64,000 bases of DNA from Periplaneta americana (Eukaryota; Arthropoda; Insecta; Blattodea; Blattidae): NCBI RefSeq assembly GCF_040183065.1, contig NC_091131.1, forward strand, positions 13,778,800 to 13,842,799, read 5' to 3'. A program made the position numbers and the translations under genes. Under the pieces are notes generated by a model. The model did no database searches, was not told the origin of the DNA, and was given only the letters and a program-made list of their open reading frames with translations. Shown one piece after another: positions 1 to 11,127 of the stretch. Position 1 is the first letter of the stretch. The number at the start of each line of letters is the position of its first letter.

Positions 1-403
1 GAACTATAAAAATTGGAGATTTATCCTTCGAAGAGGTGGAAAAATTCAAATATCTTGGAGCAACAGTAACAAATATAAATGACACTCGGGAGGAAATTAA
101 ACGCAGAATAAATATAGGAAATGCCTGTTATTATTCGCTTGAGAAGCTTTTGTTATCCAGTCTGCTGTCAAAAAATCTGAAAGTTAGAATTTATAAAACA
201 GTTATATTACCGGTTGTTCTGTATGGTAGTGAAGCTTGGACTCTCACTTTGAGAGAGGAACAGAGAATAAGAGTGTTTGAGAATAAGTTTCTTAGGAAAA
301 TATTTGGGGCTAAGAGGGATGAAGTTACAGGAGAATGGAGAAAGTTACACAACACAGAACTGCACGCATTGTATTCTTCACCTGACATAATTAGGAACAT
401 TAA
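1..403 (+). mobile_element. LINE family A, copy 1, left part
   Basis: This is the C-terminal coding part of a non-LTR retrotransposon, cut by the window edge on the left. The frame shows [40 protein letters not shown] and [19 protein letters not shown], the region downstream of the reverse transcriptase YADD box in the other copies. The coding sequence breaks at 403 because a Harbinger element inserted there and resumes at 1697. Confidence 0.9.
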
Positions 404-1095
404 GGGTGGAATTCATAGTCGTCACTTAAAAAATGAGTGAACCCTTAAGTAATAAGTGTTTGCTTATAATAAGGGAACCCTTAAGTCAATTCCGAATTCA
501 TAGACAACACTTATTTTCACGTAATGAGTGCTCACTTACAGCTGCCGGACATGACGTCATAACAAAAGCTGACTCTCACTGAACTAATCGAAAGCAGCTC
601 TACACGTGGAGTTGCTATAACAACGAGTTATTAATATTATTGTACTGAATAAGTTTTATACAGCAATAGTTTCATGATATGTTAAATTCTAGTTGCATGT
701 TGGTTATAGTTATAATCAAATATCCTACTAATTGGAACACATGTTCTGTAGTAGTGAATTTCTTAAATAAATAAATTAAGCATATTAGGCCTACTATATA
801 ATACTGTATACCGTATTGAATTTATTAACATAGTGTTATATTTACTCTGTAATTTGCCAATTATAGCTACATTTTACATTTTTGGCTATGATATATATAC
901 TTAACCTTTACTTATACTTTAATTTACTTTTATTTGGTATTTTTCATTTATATCTATATCTGTGTCTTTTATTTAGATAGTATCTACTTGTTTTTTTTAA
1001 TTTTTAATTTGTAATTACACTTGTATCTGCTTTATCTCTCCTTTTCATGTTATATGCAATTCTATGTTTTTTAACAAATATCTGTACTGTCTATT

Positions 1096-1124
1096 GTAAT
1101 TGGGGCTTTGCCCTGTTATAGACA

Positions 1125-1155
<31 letters not shown>

Positions 1156-1360
1156 GTACTGGTAAGTAACTAAGTAAATAAATAAATAAGTACCGGTAAG
1201 TAAGTAAATAAATAAATAAGTACCGGTAAATAAATAAATGAATAAGTAAACAAGTAAGTACCGGTAGGTAAGTAAGTAAATAAATAAATAAATAAATTAA
1301 TTAATTAATAAGTAAATAAGTACCGGTAAGTAAGTAAGTAAATAAATAAATAAATAACGA
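1096..1360 (+). repeat. Retroposon 3' tail running into an AAAT/AAGT array with ACCGGT
   Basis: A short stem-loop (ggggctttgcccc-like) at about 1100 is followed by (AAAT)n, then by units built from aaataaataagtaccggtaag. At least five ACCGGT-bearing units are visible. The stem-loop plus (AAAT)n is the same kind of 3' end seen at 42510 and 60795, so the array probably grew from a retroposon tail inserted in the Harbinger element. Confidence 0.65.
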
Positions 1361-1369
1361 TCAATTTGG

Positions 1370-1543
1370 CTAGAGCAACAACTTCGAATTGATCTGAAAA
1401 TGATATCGCTTCTTAAATTCCAGTTCACTATACATTTCCAGAGGATTCTCCATGTCTCCAATATACCTTTTTGGGACACGTATGTTTTCCTCATTTCGTT
1501 CAACAAACTCCACAAAATCCTCAAAATCATTCTCAGTATCCAT
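1370..1543 (-). pseudogene. Harbinger transposase N-terminus remnant
   Basis: This 57-residue frame from an ATG at 1543 reads MDTENDFEDFVEFVERNEEN, then RVPKRYIGDMENPLEMYSEL and EFKKRYHFQI. An acidic start followed by NPLE-x2-x-E-x-EF-x-KRY is the usual beginning of HARBI1-like nucleases. It stops at 1370 where the tandem array begins, so helix-turn-helix and catalytic regions are gone. The frame is easily missed because another minus-strand frame overlaps it. Confidence 0.75.
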
Positions 1544-1696
1544 TTTGAAAATGAGTGGTCACTTAAGGGTACAGATTAGCTCACTTAAGTAATCACTCAT
1601 TATGTGAATGAGGGACAACTATGAATTAGAAATGAGTATAAGTAACCACTTAAGGGTTCACTCATTTATAAGTGACGACTATGAATTCCGCCCTAT

Positions 1697-1942
1697 ATCC
1701 AGACGTTTGAGATGGGCAGGGCATGTAGCACGTATGGGCGAATCCAGAAATGCATATAGAGTGTTAGTTGGGAGGCCGGAGGGAAAAATACCTTTGGGGA
1801 GGCCGAGACGTAGATGGGAGGATAATATTAAAAAGATGTGAGGGAGGTGGGATGTGATGGTATGGACTGGATTAATCTTGCTCAGGATAGGGACCAATGG
1901 CGGGCTTATGTGAGGGCGGCAATGAACCTCCAGGTTCCTTAA
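1697..1942 (+). mobile_element. LINE family A, copy 1, right part and 3' end
   Basis: This is the continuation of the LINE after the Harbinger insertion: [41 protein letters not shown], then a frameshift and the usual C-terminal region. It ends in aaaagccagtaagtaagcaa, the tetranucleotide AAGT tail that marks the 3' end of this family. Confidence 0.88.
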
Positions 1943-2881
<939 letters not shown>

Positions 2882-2940
2882 TTTTTATTGTACAACGTAA
2901 AGAGACATTGTTTTATTACCACCTTCTTGAAAGTTGTACG

Positions 2941-4070
2941 GGCTATTCCATCTCAAATCGACCGAAATACAGAGAAAATTGACCTTGCAATTTTTAAATA
3001 AAATGAAACTTTTTTTTGTTCGTTGACAACTGTGATACAATGCTTTATGCAAAGTTTGAGGCATCATAACTTCATAGTGTTTAAATTTAAAATATTTAAA
3101 TTTATCGTATTTTCATAAAATTAGCAAATTTAAACTGTTGTGGCTCCGAAACCCTTTCACCCAATGATAAAAATCATGGTTTATTTTGATGCTGAGAAAT
3201 TAAATTTTATATTGACATGTAAACATTTTTTCTCACTTCTTATGGAAATGGAGAAATTGAAATTTTTCTTCGTTAAGACGCCTTTGCCCACGAAACAATA
3301 TTTTAAAAATATATGGTTAGATTCCGCATTGAAAGTACAAATAAACACATTTTTTTACTGATGCACCGTTGATAAGAAAGTATTGAAAATATCAAATAAG
3401 GAAAATAAATAGTACGCGCGTGAAGTAACCAGCTGACTGTGAGGCGGGAGCTAGCCGAGACAAGCAAGGCCAGGACACAAACACGTCATGTTTTGTCTAG
3501 TAGCGCATAGCTGGACTAGCTTTATCACAAGTTTTCATAAACACAGGAGTAAAATGACGCCCAACGCTCGCTTATCCTCAGCTCTCTGCCAGTGCGTGCG
3601 GTACTGCTCCGTTCATGTCTAGGCGTGTGAAAATAATTTATTTAATACCCTCGAAACTTATTGCCGAGCCACTAAGCAAACAATGCCAAATCCCTCTTAA
3701 TAATGCAAGGTTTTTTCTCAATATTTTTTTTACATTTTTACAAATGGGCAAAAAGCCTAAAAGTAAGTAAAATCAGAGTATCTGTCTCTCTGTATACAAT
3801 AAGAATAAGGATTACTTCTTAACATAACCTACCAAATATCAGCTCTCGTTCAATGTTCTGCAGTAAATGGTTCCAGAGTTCTGAGCGCTGAAAGAGGCTT
3901 GTTTTTATAAAATACGCTAAATTTGTTGCTCAATAATACGAAAACCGTTTGACTTTCGATAGTATATTTTTGAAAATGCACTGTCCTCAGCACCGTGTAT
4001 AAATAGGGAAAAAATTAGAGTATTAAAAAAATGCGAGATTTTTTACTGATCGATTTCATATGGAATAGCC
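2941..4070. mobile_element. 1.13-kb TIR element, class unassigned
   Basis: The ends are GGCTATTCCATCTCAAATCG at 2941 and tcatatggaatagcc ending at 4070, inverted with a few mismatches. The flanks are tgtacg (2935-2940) and tgtaca (4071-4076), a likely 6-bp target duplication with one change. No transposase coding is visible, so this is a non-autonomous copy. Confidence 0.65.
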
Positions 4071-4105
4071 TGTACAGTGAAAATTATTGCATTCAATGTA
4101 ACTTG

Positions 4106-5230
4106 TACAGGGACATCATTTTATTTTTACTAACATTTTTAATATTAACCTGGCTATATCTTTTGATTAAAGGTCTAGAACAGGAAACACCGCTTGCTCC
4201 CCCTTCCGAGACTGGAGTTCGATGATACTGGCGTAAAATACAAATCACTTTACTAGGTATAGGAGGGAAGAAAAGTAGTTCATCCATTTACGTAAACTAG
4301 GAAGTATCGCAATTTTGAGTTTGATAATTTTCATTAGGTTTTTGTTTAATGAGAATACAGTGCTGTATTAACACTTAGTGTTTCTACTCACGAATTGAAC
4401 TATCCATTAGGACGTATTAATTATGCAGTGTATATTGTACTGTTACAGTACATTAGCGTACAATATAGAGAATGAAGTTAAATTTGAAAATAATCATAAT
4501 ACGGATATTTAAACACATTTTTGAAAATGGTGGCCGTTCATTTCGATACAGGCTTCAGTTCTTTTGTGCATATTATCGCACTATAGACTATTGTACCTAA
4601 TTCCAATTACCAGTTTCATCCTTCGTACCAGTAACTCATGTTGAAATAATTCTGTACCTGCTCTATAAAAGAGTACCTTACGTACTGTAAATTCAATCTT
4701 CACTTCTGCCCTATCCGAAAAGATAAAATTACTCAGACATGCTATCTACTGTCCGTCCAAGTGGTTATGCCGCAGGGTCGTAGAAAGGGAGGAAATCACG
4801 TGACAGATAATTACTTAACGAGGCCCTTTTATTTAAGTTATTTTATTTATTGTATGGGTAAAATATTACGTAGACGTCCAATTCCTAACAGAAATGTTCT
4901 GAGAAAAGATCTAAGACAGCCCAGCCACTAGCCTTTACAGAGAATCGAATAGAAGCAGGTGGGGGAAACCGGGATGCGACGTAGGCAAATGGACGGCAGT
5001 ATTTGTGCGAAAATGATTCAATATTGAAAGCTCTTTCGTTACTGAAAAACGCGAACATATTTTTGGAACGTACTGTTTACTATAACTGTAAGGTTACTAT
5101 GACTGTATATGCGGTCTTGGATCTGTATGGAGGACGGTTGAACTTCATTAGTAGAAGGGGTGGGAGTGAAGTACATTCAAAAACTCAGGTACAATAAAAA
5201 TTGAAGTATAAAAAAAATGATGTCCCTGTA
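4106..5230. mobile_element. 1.13-kb TIR element ending in TACAGGGACATCATTTT
   Basis: TACAGGGACATCATTTT at 4106 is mirrored by aaaatgatgtccctgta ending at 5230. No coding region is recognised inside and I see no convincing target duplication, so the superfamily is open. It starts 36 bp after the previous TIR element. Confidence 0.6.
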
Positions 5231-5764
5231 GCTATTGAATCCACAATCGGCTATTTTCTTTCCGTACCCGCCTATACTTGTGCTCAACATAGCGTGAACC
5301 CTGTACGTAGAAGTAGACTGTAGCAGCTATCTCTCTCCTCCTAAACACGCAACCCATAGGGTGGCAACAAGTCCCATAATTTCTATGTAAATAATAGTCT
5401 AATAAGTATATACCTGTATTTTTTGTGCCTGTATAACAACCTTGCGGTGCCATTGATTTTGTGGGACTTACTTCACTTATGTTATGCCAGCAATGTTACA
5501 AAAATAGTCCCACAGAACTGGGTGACGTATTATTTTTTGTTATGACAATTACGGTGCACACACTGAGCCTTTAGACAGTTTAGGGTTTGTATTGCAGAAG
5601 AATATCTTAAATCAATTTTCAGTTCTCAATATACACGGTGAACCCTAAGTAATGTCATTAAATTTCAGTTGGTTATTCTTTAAGCTATTTCAAACAAAAA
5701 GTTTTATACAATTTTGTTCGTTTTTGCTTTCTTTTCGAGATAAAAAATTTTGTTGTTTTATGAC
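5231..5764. other. Nothing recognised
   Basis: AT-rich sequence with no motif or repeat I can name. Confidence 0.35.
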
Positions 5765-5872
5765 AGCCGTGTCGAAAATGTGGCTCACGAGCACATTGTG
5801 GCTCGCAATGATAGCTGTGTATTTCTCTTACTTCCTACCTTCCCCAACCCCCACCCTCTCACTCACTGGAAT

Positions 5873-6056
5873 CACAGTCTACTATATACAGTCACGAAGC
5901 TTGAGTTTTGAGGGTGCTAGAAACAATAGACTGTGCCAGTTTCTATTTCGCATTGTCTATAATGAGGCGATATTAGTGATCCTAGCGGTGAGCAACTATC
6001 TAATGTTTGCATATTTACTACGTATTGAGCTTCGTGACTGTATATACTAGACTGTG
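5873..6056. mobile_element. CACAG MITE, copy 1 (184 bp)
   Basis: The ends are CACAGTCTACTATATACAGT and its inverse, with a perfect 7-bp target duplication CTGGAAT at 5866-5872 and 6057-6063. The interior matches the ends of the larger copies at 23376-24352 and 31923-33029. Removing it restores a continuous host sequence in the hAT relic. Confidence 0.85.
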
Positions 6057-6143
6057 CTGGAATCAAACTCCGTTCCATTTGCTTATTTGTCTCTGACCTG
6101 CGAGTGGCGTATCGTCCAATGTCTCTCTCGAAACCATGTACCT

Positions 6144-6293
6144 CTACAAAAACGAAAGTTTCAAGGAGGATGGGAGGACGCATTTTTTTGTTGCCAGTAT
6201 GATGAGAATATTAAATGTATGATTTGTTCACAAGTATTACGAGGAAAACAGTTGTATAACATAAAACAGCATTATACTACATGTCACTCATGA
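6144..6293 (+). pseudogene. BED-type zinc finger of hAT relic
   Basis: The peptide FQGGWEDAFFCCQYDENIKC then MICSQVLRGKQLYNIKQHYT contains C-x2-C and H-x4-H spaced as in the BED finger of GTF2IRD2/EPM2AIP1-like proteins (W-x3-F, N-x-K-x-HY). It ends in a stop directly after TTCHS. Confidence 0.7.
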
Positions 6294-6304
6294 AACATTA
6301 AAAG

Positions 6305-6447
6305 GTTTTATTTTATTTATTTATTCATTTATTTATTTATTTAATAATAACATATACATAAAAACGTTACATTAAAATACCCCGAAAGAGCAAAGCTCGT
6401 GTTCGGGGACAGTTCCGTTACATAGATACACATACTTTAAAAGATGA

Positions 6448-6490
<43 letters not shown>
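6305..6490 (-). repeat. Retroposon 3' tail (minus) with (TTA)n
   Basis: (TTTA)n at 6310-6345 precedes a stem-loop-like ccccgaaagagcaaagctcg, and a (TTA)n run at 6447-6490 follows. A related segment lies at 25411-25530 on the same strand. Confidence 0.5.
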
Positions 6491-6491
<1 letters not shown>

Positions 6492-6603
6492 CATTATCAT
6501 CATTATTAGTATCATCTCTGTACGTACATCCTTTTTCAGCAGATGTACGAATAATCCCGTTAGATCTTCAATTTAAACTCACAGATTTACAATGTGATGT
6601 TAA

Positions 6604-6879
6604 ATGAAAGCTAGATGTAAGGACTTGACAAATGTTGAACTTTTCAAATCTTTGCCAAAAAATAAATATCCGAAGCTTCGTTCTTTCGCTTGCTCTGTTA
6701 AAGCCATGTTCGCTACAACTTACGTTTGTGAAAAATTGTTTTCAACAATGAAAATAGTAAAAACAAAATTTAGATCACGACTGACAGACAAATACCTTCG
6801 TGATCAACTACGACCGGCGTTAAGTGACATAATTCCTGATTTTGAAACTCTATCGCAGAGACATTTTGAAGACAGTTAA
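6604..6879 (+). pseudogene. C-terminal segment of hAT-like transposase
   Basis: KLRSFACSVKAMFATTYVCE then KLFSTMKIVKTKFRSRLTDK and YLRDQLRPAL resembles the C-terminal dimerisation region of GTF2IRD2/ZBED-type proteins (F-x-STYVCE-x2-FS-x-M, RSRLTD-x-L-x2-L). It is fused directly to non-coding sequence on the left. Confidence 0.75.
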
Positions 6880-7128
6880 TTTTAGGTTGTGATATTGTGT
6901 CCTATGTTTTCTTGTTCACTTCTTTCTTCGTTACACGTACTAAACATTAGTTTGTAGCCTTATACTGTATAAAATTATATTTAAGTGCTTGACATAAGGA
7001 AAATGAAAACCCGTTAATAAGTAGGACATTTGCTTCATTTCCCCTTCGGGTGTCCGCCTCCCTCCATAGGTGCTATGCACGTTGCAGGTTACACAGTGGC
7101 TCGGCGCACGATCACATTTTCGCCACGG

Positions 7129-7480
7129 CTCTTTTATGTGAAACATTTCACTGCGTGTTTCGAGGAAGCCATTGATTTAATTCCCAATACGATCAGACAA
7201 TTTAAGAGAACAGTGTGTTATGATAATAAATGTTTGAAAGGATTTTAGTTTTCTCCTTTAAATGTGCAGAAATTTGATCTGAACAAATGTAACTTTTTGT
7301 TCTGAAAATGACTTTTTCAATGTTACATTTGTTCGGATCAAATATGGACCTATGCACATTGAAAGGACAAAATTAGAATTCTTTCAATCATTTATTGTCA
7401 TAATATACTACTCTCTTAAATTGACTGAGCATATTGGAAATTAAATCAATGGCTTTCCCCGCCAAAAAAAGCTATGAAAT
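7129..7480. repeat. Imperfect foldback (arms about 145 bp)
   Basis: gccattgatttaattccc at 7169 is mirrored by aaattaaatcaatggc near 7440-7455, and gatctgaacaaatgtaac by gttacatttgttcggatc near 7322-7339. The centre is a short A/T-rich loop. A fragment of one arm recurs at 16965-17035 near a receptor exon. Confidence 0.7.
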
Positions 7481-7591
7481 GTTTAATAAACTTTTTTCTC
7501 TCGAAAAGGAAGCAAAAACTAACAAAACTGTATAATTTTTTTGTTTGAAATATCTCAAAGGATAATCACCTGAAATGAATGATATTAATGA

Positions 7592-7773
7592 TTGATTAAA
7601 TGGCTATCTTACTCGTGTTAATTACGTAAGCATGTGCGGCTTACAGCTGTTTCGGTGCTACTTAACCCCATCCTCAGTGAGTAGGCTCTGAGGATGGTGT
7701 TAAGTAGCACCGAAACAGCTGTAAGCCGCACATGCTTGCGTAATTAACACGAGTAAGATCGCCATTTAATCAG
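7592..7773. mobile_element. Penelope-type terminal repeat hairpin without its element
   Basis: Arms 7592-7676 and 7687-7773 are near-perfect inverted copies with a 10-bp loop. The arm (containing catgtgcggcttacagctg, ttcggtgcta) is the same sequence that bounds the Penelope-like element at 51486-52556. This copy has lost all coding sequence. Confidence 0.85.
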
Positions 7774-8115
7774 TTATTTACATTCAAGTGTTAAAAGTAG
7801 TGTACGTAAGTTTCAACATGAATGATTTTACTTACAGTTCATTGAGTATAGTTTTATACTAGCTACTACAGAGAGTTTTGCATCATATTGTTCTTCTTTT
7901 TGGGGGTTATGGGACTTTGGGGGCCTCCTACATAGTAACAGTTCACATAACCTAAACTCAAAAGCAATGATGCCCGAGGATTGTTTATATCTAGAGTTCA
8001 TCTAGATTTATAGAGCATTTGGCCGTGCCATGTTTACTTAGTCTACTGATCCGAAACCCATCTAGTGACGCTAGATATGAGTCAGGCGATCACGTCAGCT
8101 CCCCTATGTGCCTGC

Positions 8116-8176
<61 letters not shown>
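8116..8176 (+). repeat. (AAT)n microsatellite
   Basis: Twenty uninterrupted AAT units. The poly-Asn open frame is an artefact. Confidence 0.95.
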
Positions 8177-8177
<1 letters not shown>

Positions 8178-8464
8178 TCCAACGGGTAGATTTTGAAGTA
8201 TCAGACATTTCTCTTCATAAGGTTGCTATGAAGCTATTCCAAATTGTATATTATGAAGTGAATGTCAGGAGCTTAAAATATCTCTCCTGGAAAAAAAATA
8301 GTAAAATGGTCTTGGAACAGTCTGATTCTGGGCCATCGACATATTAAGTCAACTGTCATTATACAGGGATCGCACTCAATTGAGTGACTTGGTGGCCGGG
8401 ATTCCACAGTAATATGCAATGTTGGGCGAAGAATCTACGTAAAGATTAATTTATGTTATGGTAA

Positions 8465-8770
8465 CAATGGTTATTAGAGGAGAAAAATTCGCTCCGGCGC
8501 CGGGGATCGAACCCGGGTCCTTGGTTCTACGTACCAAGCGCTCTAACTATAGGTATCCTACAAGCAAAACTCAGCTCGGACTCGTCGCGGCGGGCATGCT
8601 ATGCCCCTCTTACTCCCCTGCAGTAGGCGTGAGAGCATGCTGGGAACGGGAGCATACGTCATCTGCGCGAGACAGTCACGCCCGCTGGTTTCTGCGCACT
8701 GAGTTTTCCTTGTTGGACCCGGGTTCGATCCCCGGCGCCGGAGCGAATTTTTCTCCTCTAATAACCATTG
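8465..8770. repeat. tRNA-like SINE heads as a 56-bp perfect inverted repeat
   Basis: Arms 8465-8520 and 8715-8770 are exact inverse copies containing gctccggcgccggggatcga and the B box ggttcgatcc. The minus-strand arm extends into an anticodon-arm-like stem TTGGT-ACGTAGA-ACCAA, the same loop as the tRNA-like sequence at 45935-46006. The whole 306 bp could fold back as one hairpin with a 194-bp loop. Confidence 0.8.
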
Positions 8771-8939
8771 AAGTCCATTAGCTTGAGAGACAAAAAGATG
8801 ATTAATTTCTCAGGTACCTTCAAAAAAGGAAAGCATAGTTTTAACCCAGAACATTCTTTATGTGGGTACTGTACAATTATTTTAAAGTCGCGGGTTGTAA
8901 CGCAGTGTTCGAGGGACTATACAAAGGGGAACTGATCTC

Positions 8940-10168
8940 TCTCCCTCTCTCTGCCTCTTTCCCCTATCTCTCTCTTCTTCCCCCTTTCTATCCCTTTTCT
9001 CTCCCCCCTCTCTCTCTCCTTCTCTCACCCTCTCTCCCTCTCTCTCCCTCTCTCTTCCTCTCTATCTGTCTCTTTCCCCTACCTCTTTCTTCTTCCCCCT
9101 TTCTTTCCCTTTTCTCTCCCCCTCTCTCTCCTCTTCCCTCTCTCTCTCCCTCTCTCTCCCTCTCTCCCTCTCTCTCCCTCTGTTTCTTTCCCCTATCTCT
9201 CGCTTCTTCCCCCTTTCTTTCCCTTTTCTCTCCGCCTGTCTCTCTCTCTCCTCTTCCCTCCCTTCCTCTCTCTCTCTCTCCCTTCCTCTCTCTCTCTCTC
9301 CCTTCCTCTCTCTCTTACTCTCTCTCCGCCTGTTTATTTCCCCTATCTCTCTCTTCTTTCCCCTTTCTTTCCCTTTTCTCTCTCCCTCTCTCCCTCTCTC
9401 TCTCTCCCCCTCTCTCCTCTTCCCTCTCTCTCCCTCTCTCTCCCCCTCTCCGCCTGTTTATTTCCCCTATCTCTCTCTTCTTTCCCCTTTCTTTCCCTTT
9501 TCTCTCTCCCTCTCTCTCTCCCCCTCTCTCCTCTTCCCTCTCTCTCTCCCCCTCTCTGCCTGTTTCTTTCCCCTATCTCTCTCTTCTTCCCCCTTTCTTT
9601 CCCTTTTCTCTCCCCCTCTCTCTCTCCTCTTCCCTCTCTCTCCCCCTCTCTGCCTGTTTCTTTCCCCTATCTCTCTCTTCTTCCCCCTTTCTCTCCCCCT
9701 CTCTCTCTCCTCTTCCCTCTCTCTCCCCCTCTCTGCCTGTTTCTTTCCACTATCTCTCTCTTCTTCCCCCTTTCTTTCCCTTTTCTCTCCCCCTCTCTCT
9801 CTCCTCTTCCCTCTCTCTTCCTCTCTCTCCCCCTCTCTGCCTGTTTCTTTCCCCTATCTCTCTCTTCTTCCCCCTTTCTTTCCCTTTTCTTTCCCCCTCT
9901 CTGCCTGTTTCTTTCCCCTATCTCTCTCTTCTTCCCCCTTTCTTTCCCTTTTCTTTCCCCCTCTCTCTCCTCTTCCCTCTCTCTCTCCCTCTCTCTCTCT
10001 CCCTCTCTCTCCCTCTTCGTCTCTCTCTTCCTCTCTCTCTGTCTGTCTCTTTCCCCTATCTCTCTCTTCTTCCCCTTTTCTATCCCTTTTCTCTCCCCCT
10101 CTCTCTCTCTCCTCTTTCCTCCCTTCCTCTCTCTCTCTCCCTCTCTTCCTCTCTCTCTCTCTCTCTCT
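8940..10168. repeat. 1.2-kb polypyrimidine minisatellite
   Basis: This is almost pure C/T sequence on the plus strand. A recurring block, ttctttcccctatctctctc followed by ttcttccccctttctttccc, occurs about eleven times with spacers of varying CT content. It ends about 130 bp before a receptor exon. The 518-codon Ser/Leu/Pro frame over it has no protein-like composition and reads into the exon by chance. Confidence 0.95.
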
Positions 10169-10299
10169 GGAGAGCGATAGCACTAGTTGTAGCAATCTGC
10201 TATTGGTCCTCGCCATATGTAGAAAATTTTCATTTCAGTAAAACAGTCATTTTATTTCAAAAGAGCATCAGAATTAATATAAAATTGTGTTGTTTTCAG

Positions 10300-10412
10300 G
10301 TGGTGGAAGATCCTTGGGAGCATTTTTTCGATATGCGCTACAAGCATCTGAATACACTGAGTAAAAACAACTACGCGTTAATGGCCTACGTTTCGGAAAT
10401 GCTTAACTTCAG
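10300..10412 (+). CDS. IR75-like ionotropic receptor, gene 1, first visible exon (S1 lobe start)
   Basis: This exon encodes the start of the S1 half of the ligand-binding domain of an ionotropic receptor, a ligand-gated cation channel of sensory dendrites. The peptide runs VVEDPWEHFFDMRYKH to AYVSEMLNF. It is bounded by a good acceptor (ttttcag) at 10299 and a donor (gtaagatt) at 10413, entering in phase 0 and leaving in phase 2. It has exactly the length (113 nt) and phases of the gene 2 exon at 58314-58426, which reads ARDEPLENFRNLYTK to TLISEMLNF. The signal peptide and amino-terminal domain exons of gene 1 must lie upstream of the window; I found no candidate for them between 1 and 10299. 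Read-through from a polypyrimidine tract makes this exon look like the tail of a long open frame, but that frame is an artefact. Confidence 0.88.
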
Positions 10413-11127
10413 GTAAGATTTTATGAAATATTTATTTGTTTATGAAAACCTTACCCATCGTTTTGAAAGTATTAAGAAACATTATCAATTTTATTATCGA
10501 AGAGACTGATCGTTTGGTAGAACCAAGAGTAGCTTTCATAAAGAAAAGAAGAAAGAAAGATACTTATGGATCACGGAATAGTCGAACACAATATAAGAAA
10601 GATTATCTTATCATAATCGAATGTTAGAACTGGTAAAAACCATTTAGCAGCATGTCCCTGAAAAAATACGATACAGATGAAAACGTGCGCCTGCTATTAC
10701 TCAGCTTTGGAGAAGAATCCTGATAGAGACTCTCGGTGCTTCCAATTTTGACTTACACCACTTTTGCTCTGAACGGCTCATATCAGCCACAGCCTCAATC
10801 AGAGGTGTGTTTAATGTTATAACAAGTTACTGTAAACTTACGAAAATCTGCTCTTCTGTTATTATCTGTATTTTTCTTATGTCGCACTATTTCGAGGTAG
10901 AGACAGATTTTTGCAGGGCCCTGTTAATTAAATAGTCTTTGTGTGGTTACAGACAGTGTGGTTCCAAATGCCCCCCTTTAGTTTTCTTATGTATCTTGTG
11001 ATATTTGTGCCTTATTCTAACTTGTACTATTAGAGAAATAGTTGTCAAAATGTCCAACTTTTATCTTGTGTATCTATATCGTATTAAACTGTTAGAAATC
11101 TTACAAAGTTATATTAGGTTAAATTGA
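10413..11127. other. Intron, nothing recognised
   Basis: AT-rich intron sequence of receptor gene 1 without motifs I can identify. Confidence 0.4.

Larger units (their letters stand above)
404..1693. mobile_element. PIF/Harbinger-type DNA transposon inside LINE copy 1
   Basis: The ends are inverted: GGGTGGAATTCATAGTCGTC at 404 and the matching gacgactatgaattccgccc ending at 1693. The flanks are TAA (401-403) and TAT (1694-1696); uninterrupted LINE copies have a single TAA here, which fits the 3-bp TWA target duplication of PIF/Harbinger elements with one later change. Subterminal CACTTAAG motifs repeat at both ends. A remnant transposase start lies on the minus strand at 1370-1543. The middle is filled with AT-rich retroposon 3' tail and a tandem array. 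Confidence 0.85.
5765..6885 (+). mobile_element. hAT relic related to GTF2IRD2/ZBED5-type transposases
   Basis: This is a decayed element with a BED-like finger at 6144-6293 and a C-terminal dimerisation-like segment at 6604-6879; the catalytic middle is missing. It was itself hit by a 184-bp MITE (5873-6056) and by a retroposon tail (6305-6490). Confidence 0.6.

Noticed and set aside
8116-8176. CRISPR-like or regulatory meaning of the many regular repeats
   Set aside because: All regular short repeats here are simple microsatellites without spacers, in a eukaryotic context.
8860-10416. 518-codon open frame rich in Ser, Leu and Pro
   Set aside because: It is the translation of a polypyrimidine minisatellite. 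Only the last 38 codons, after the acceptor at 10299, are real receptor coding sequence.
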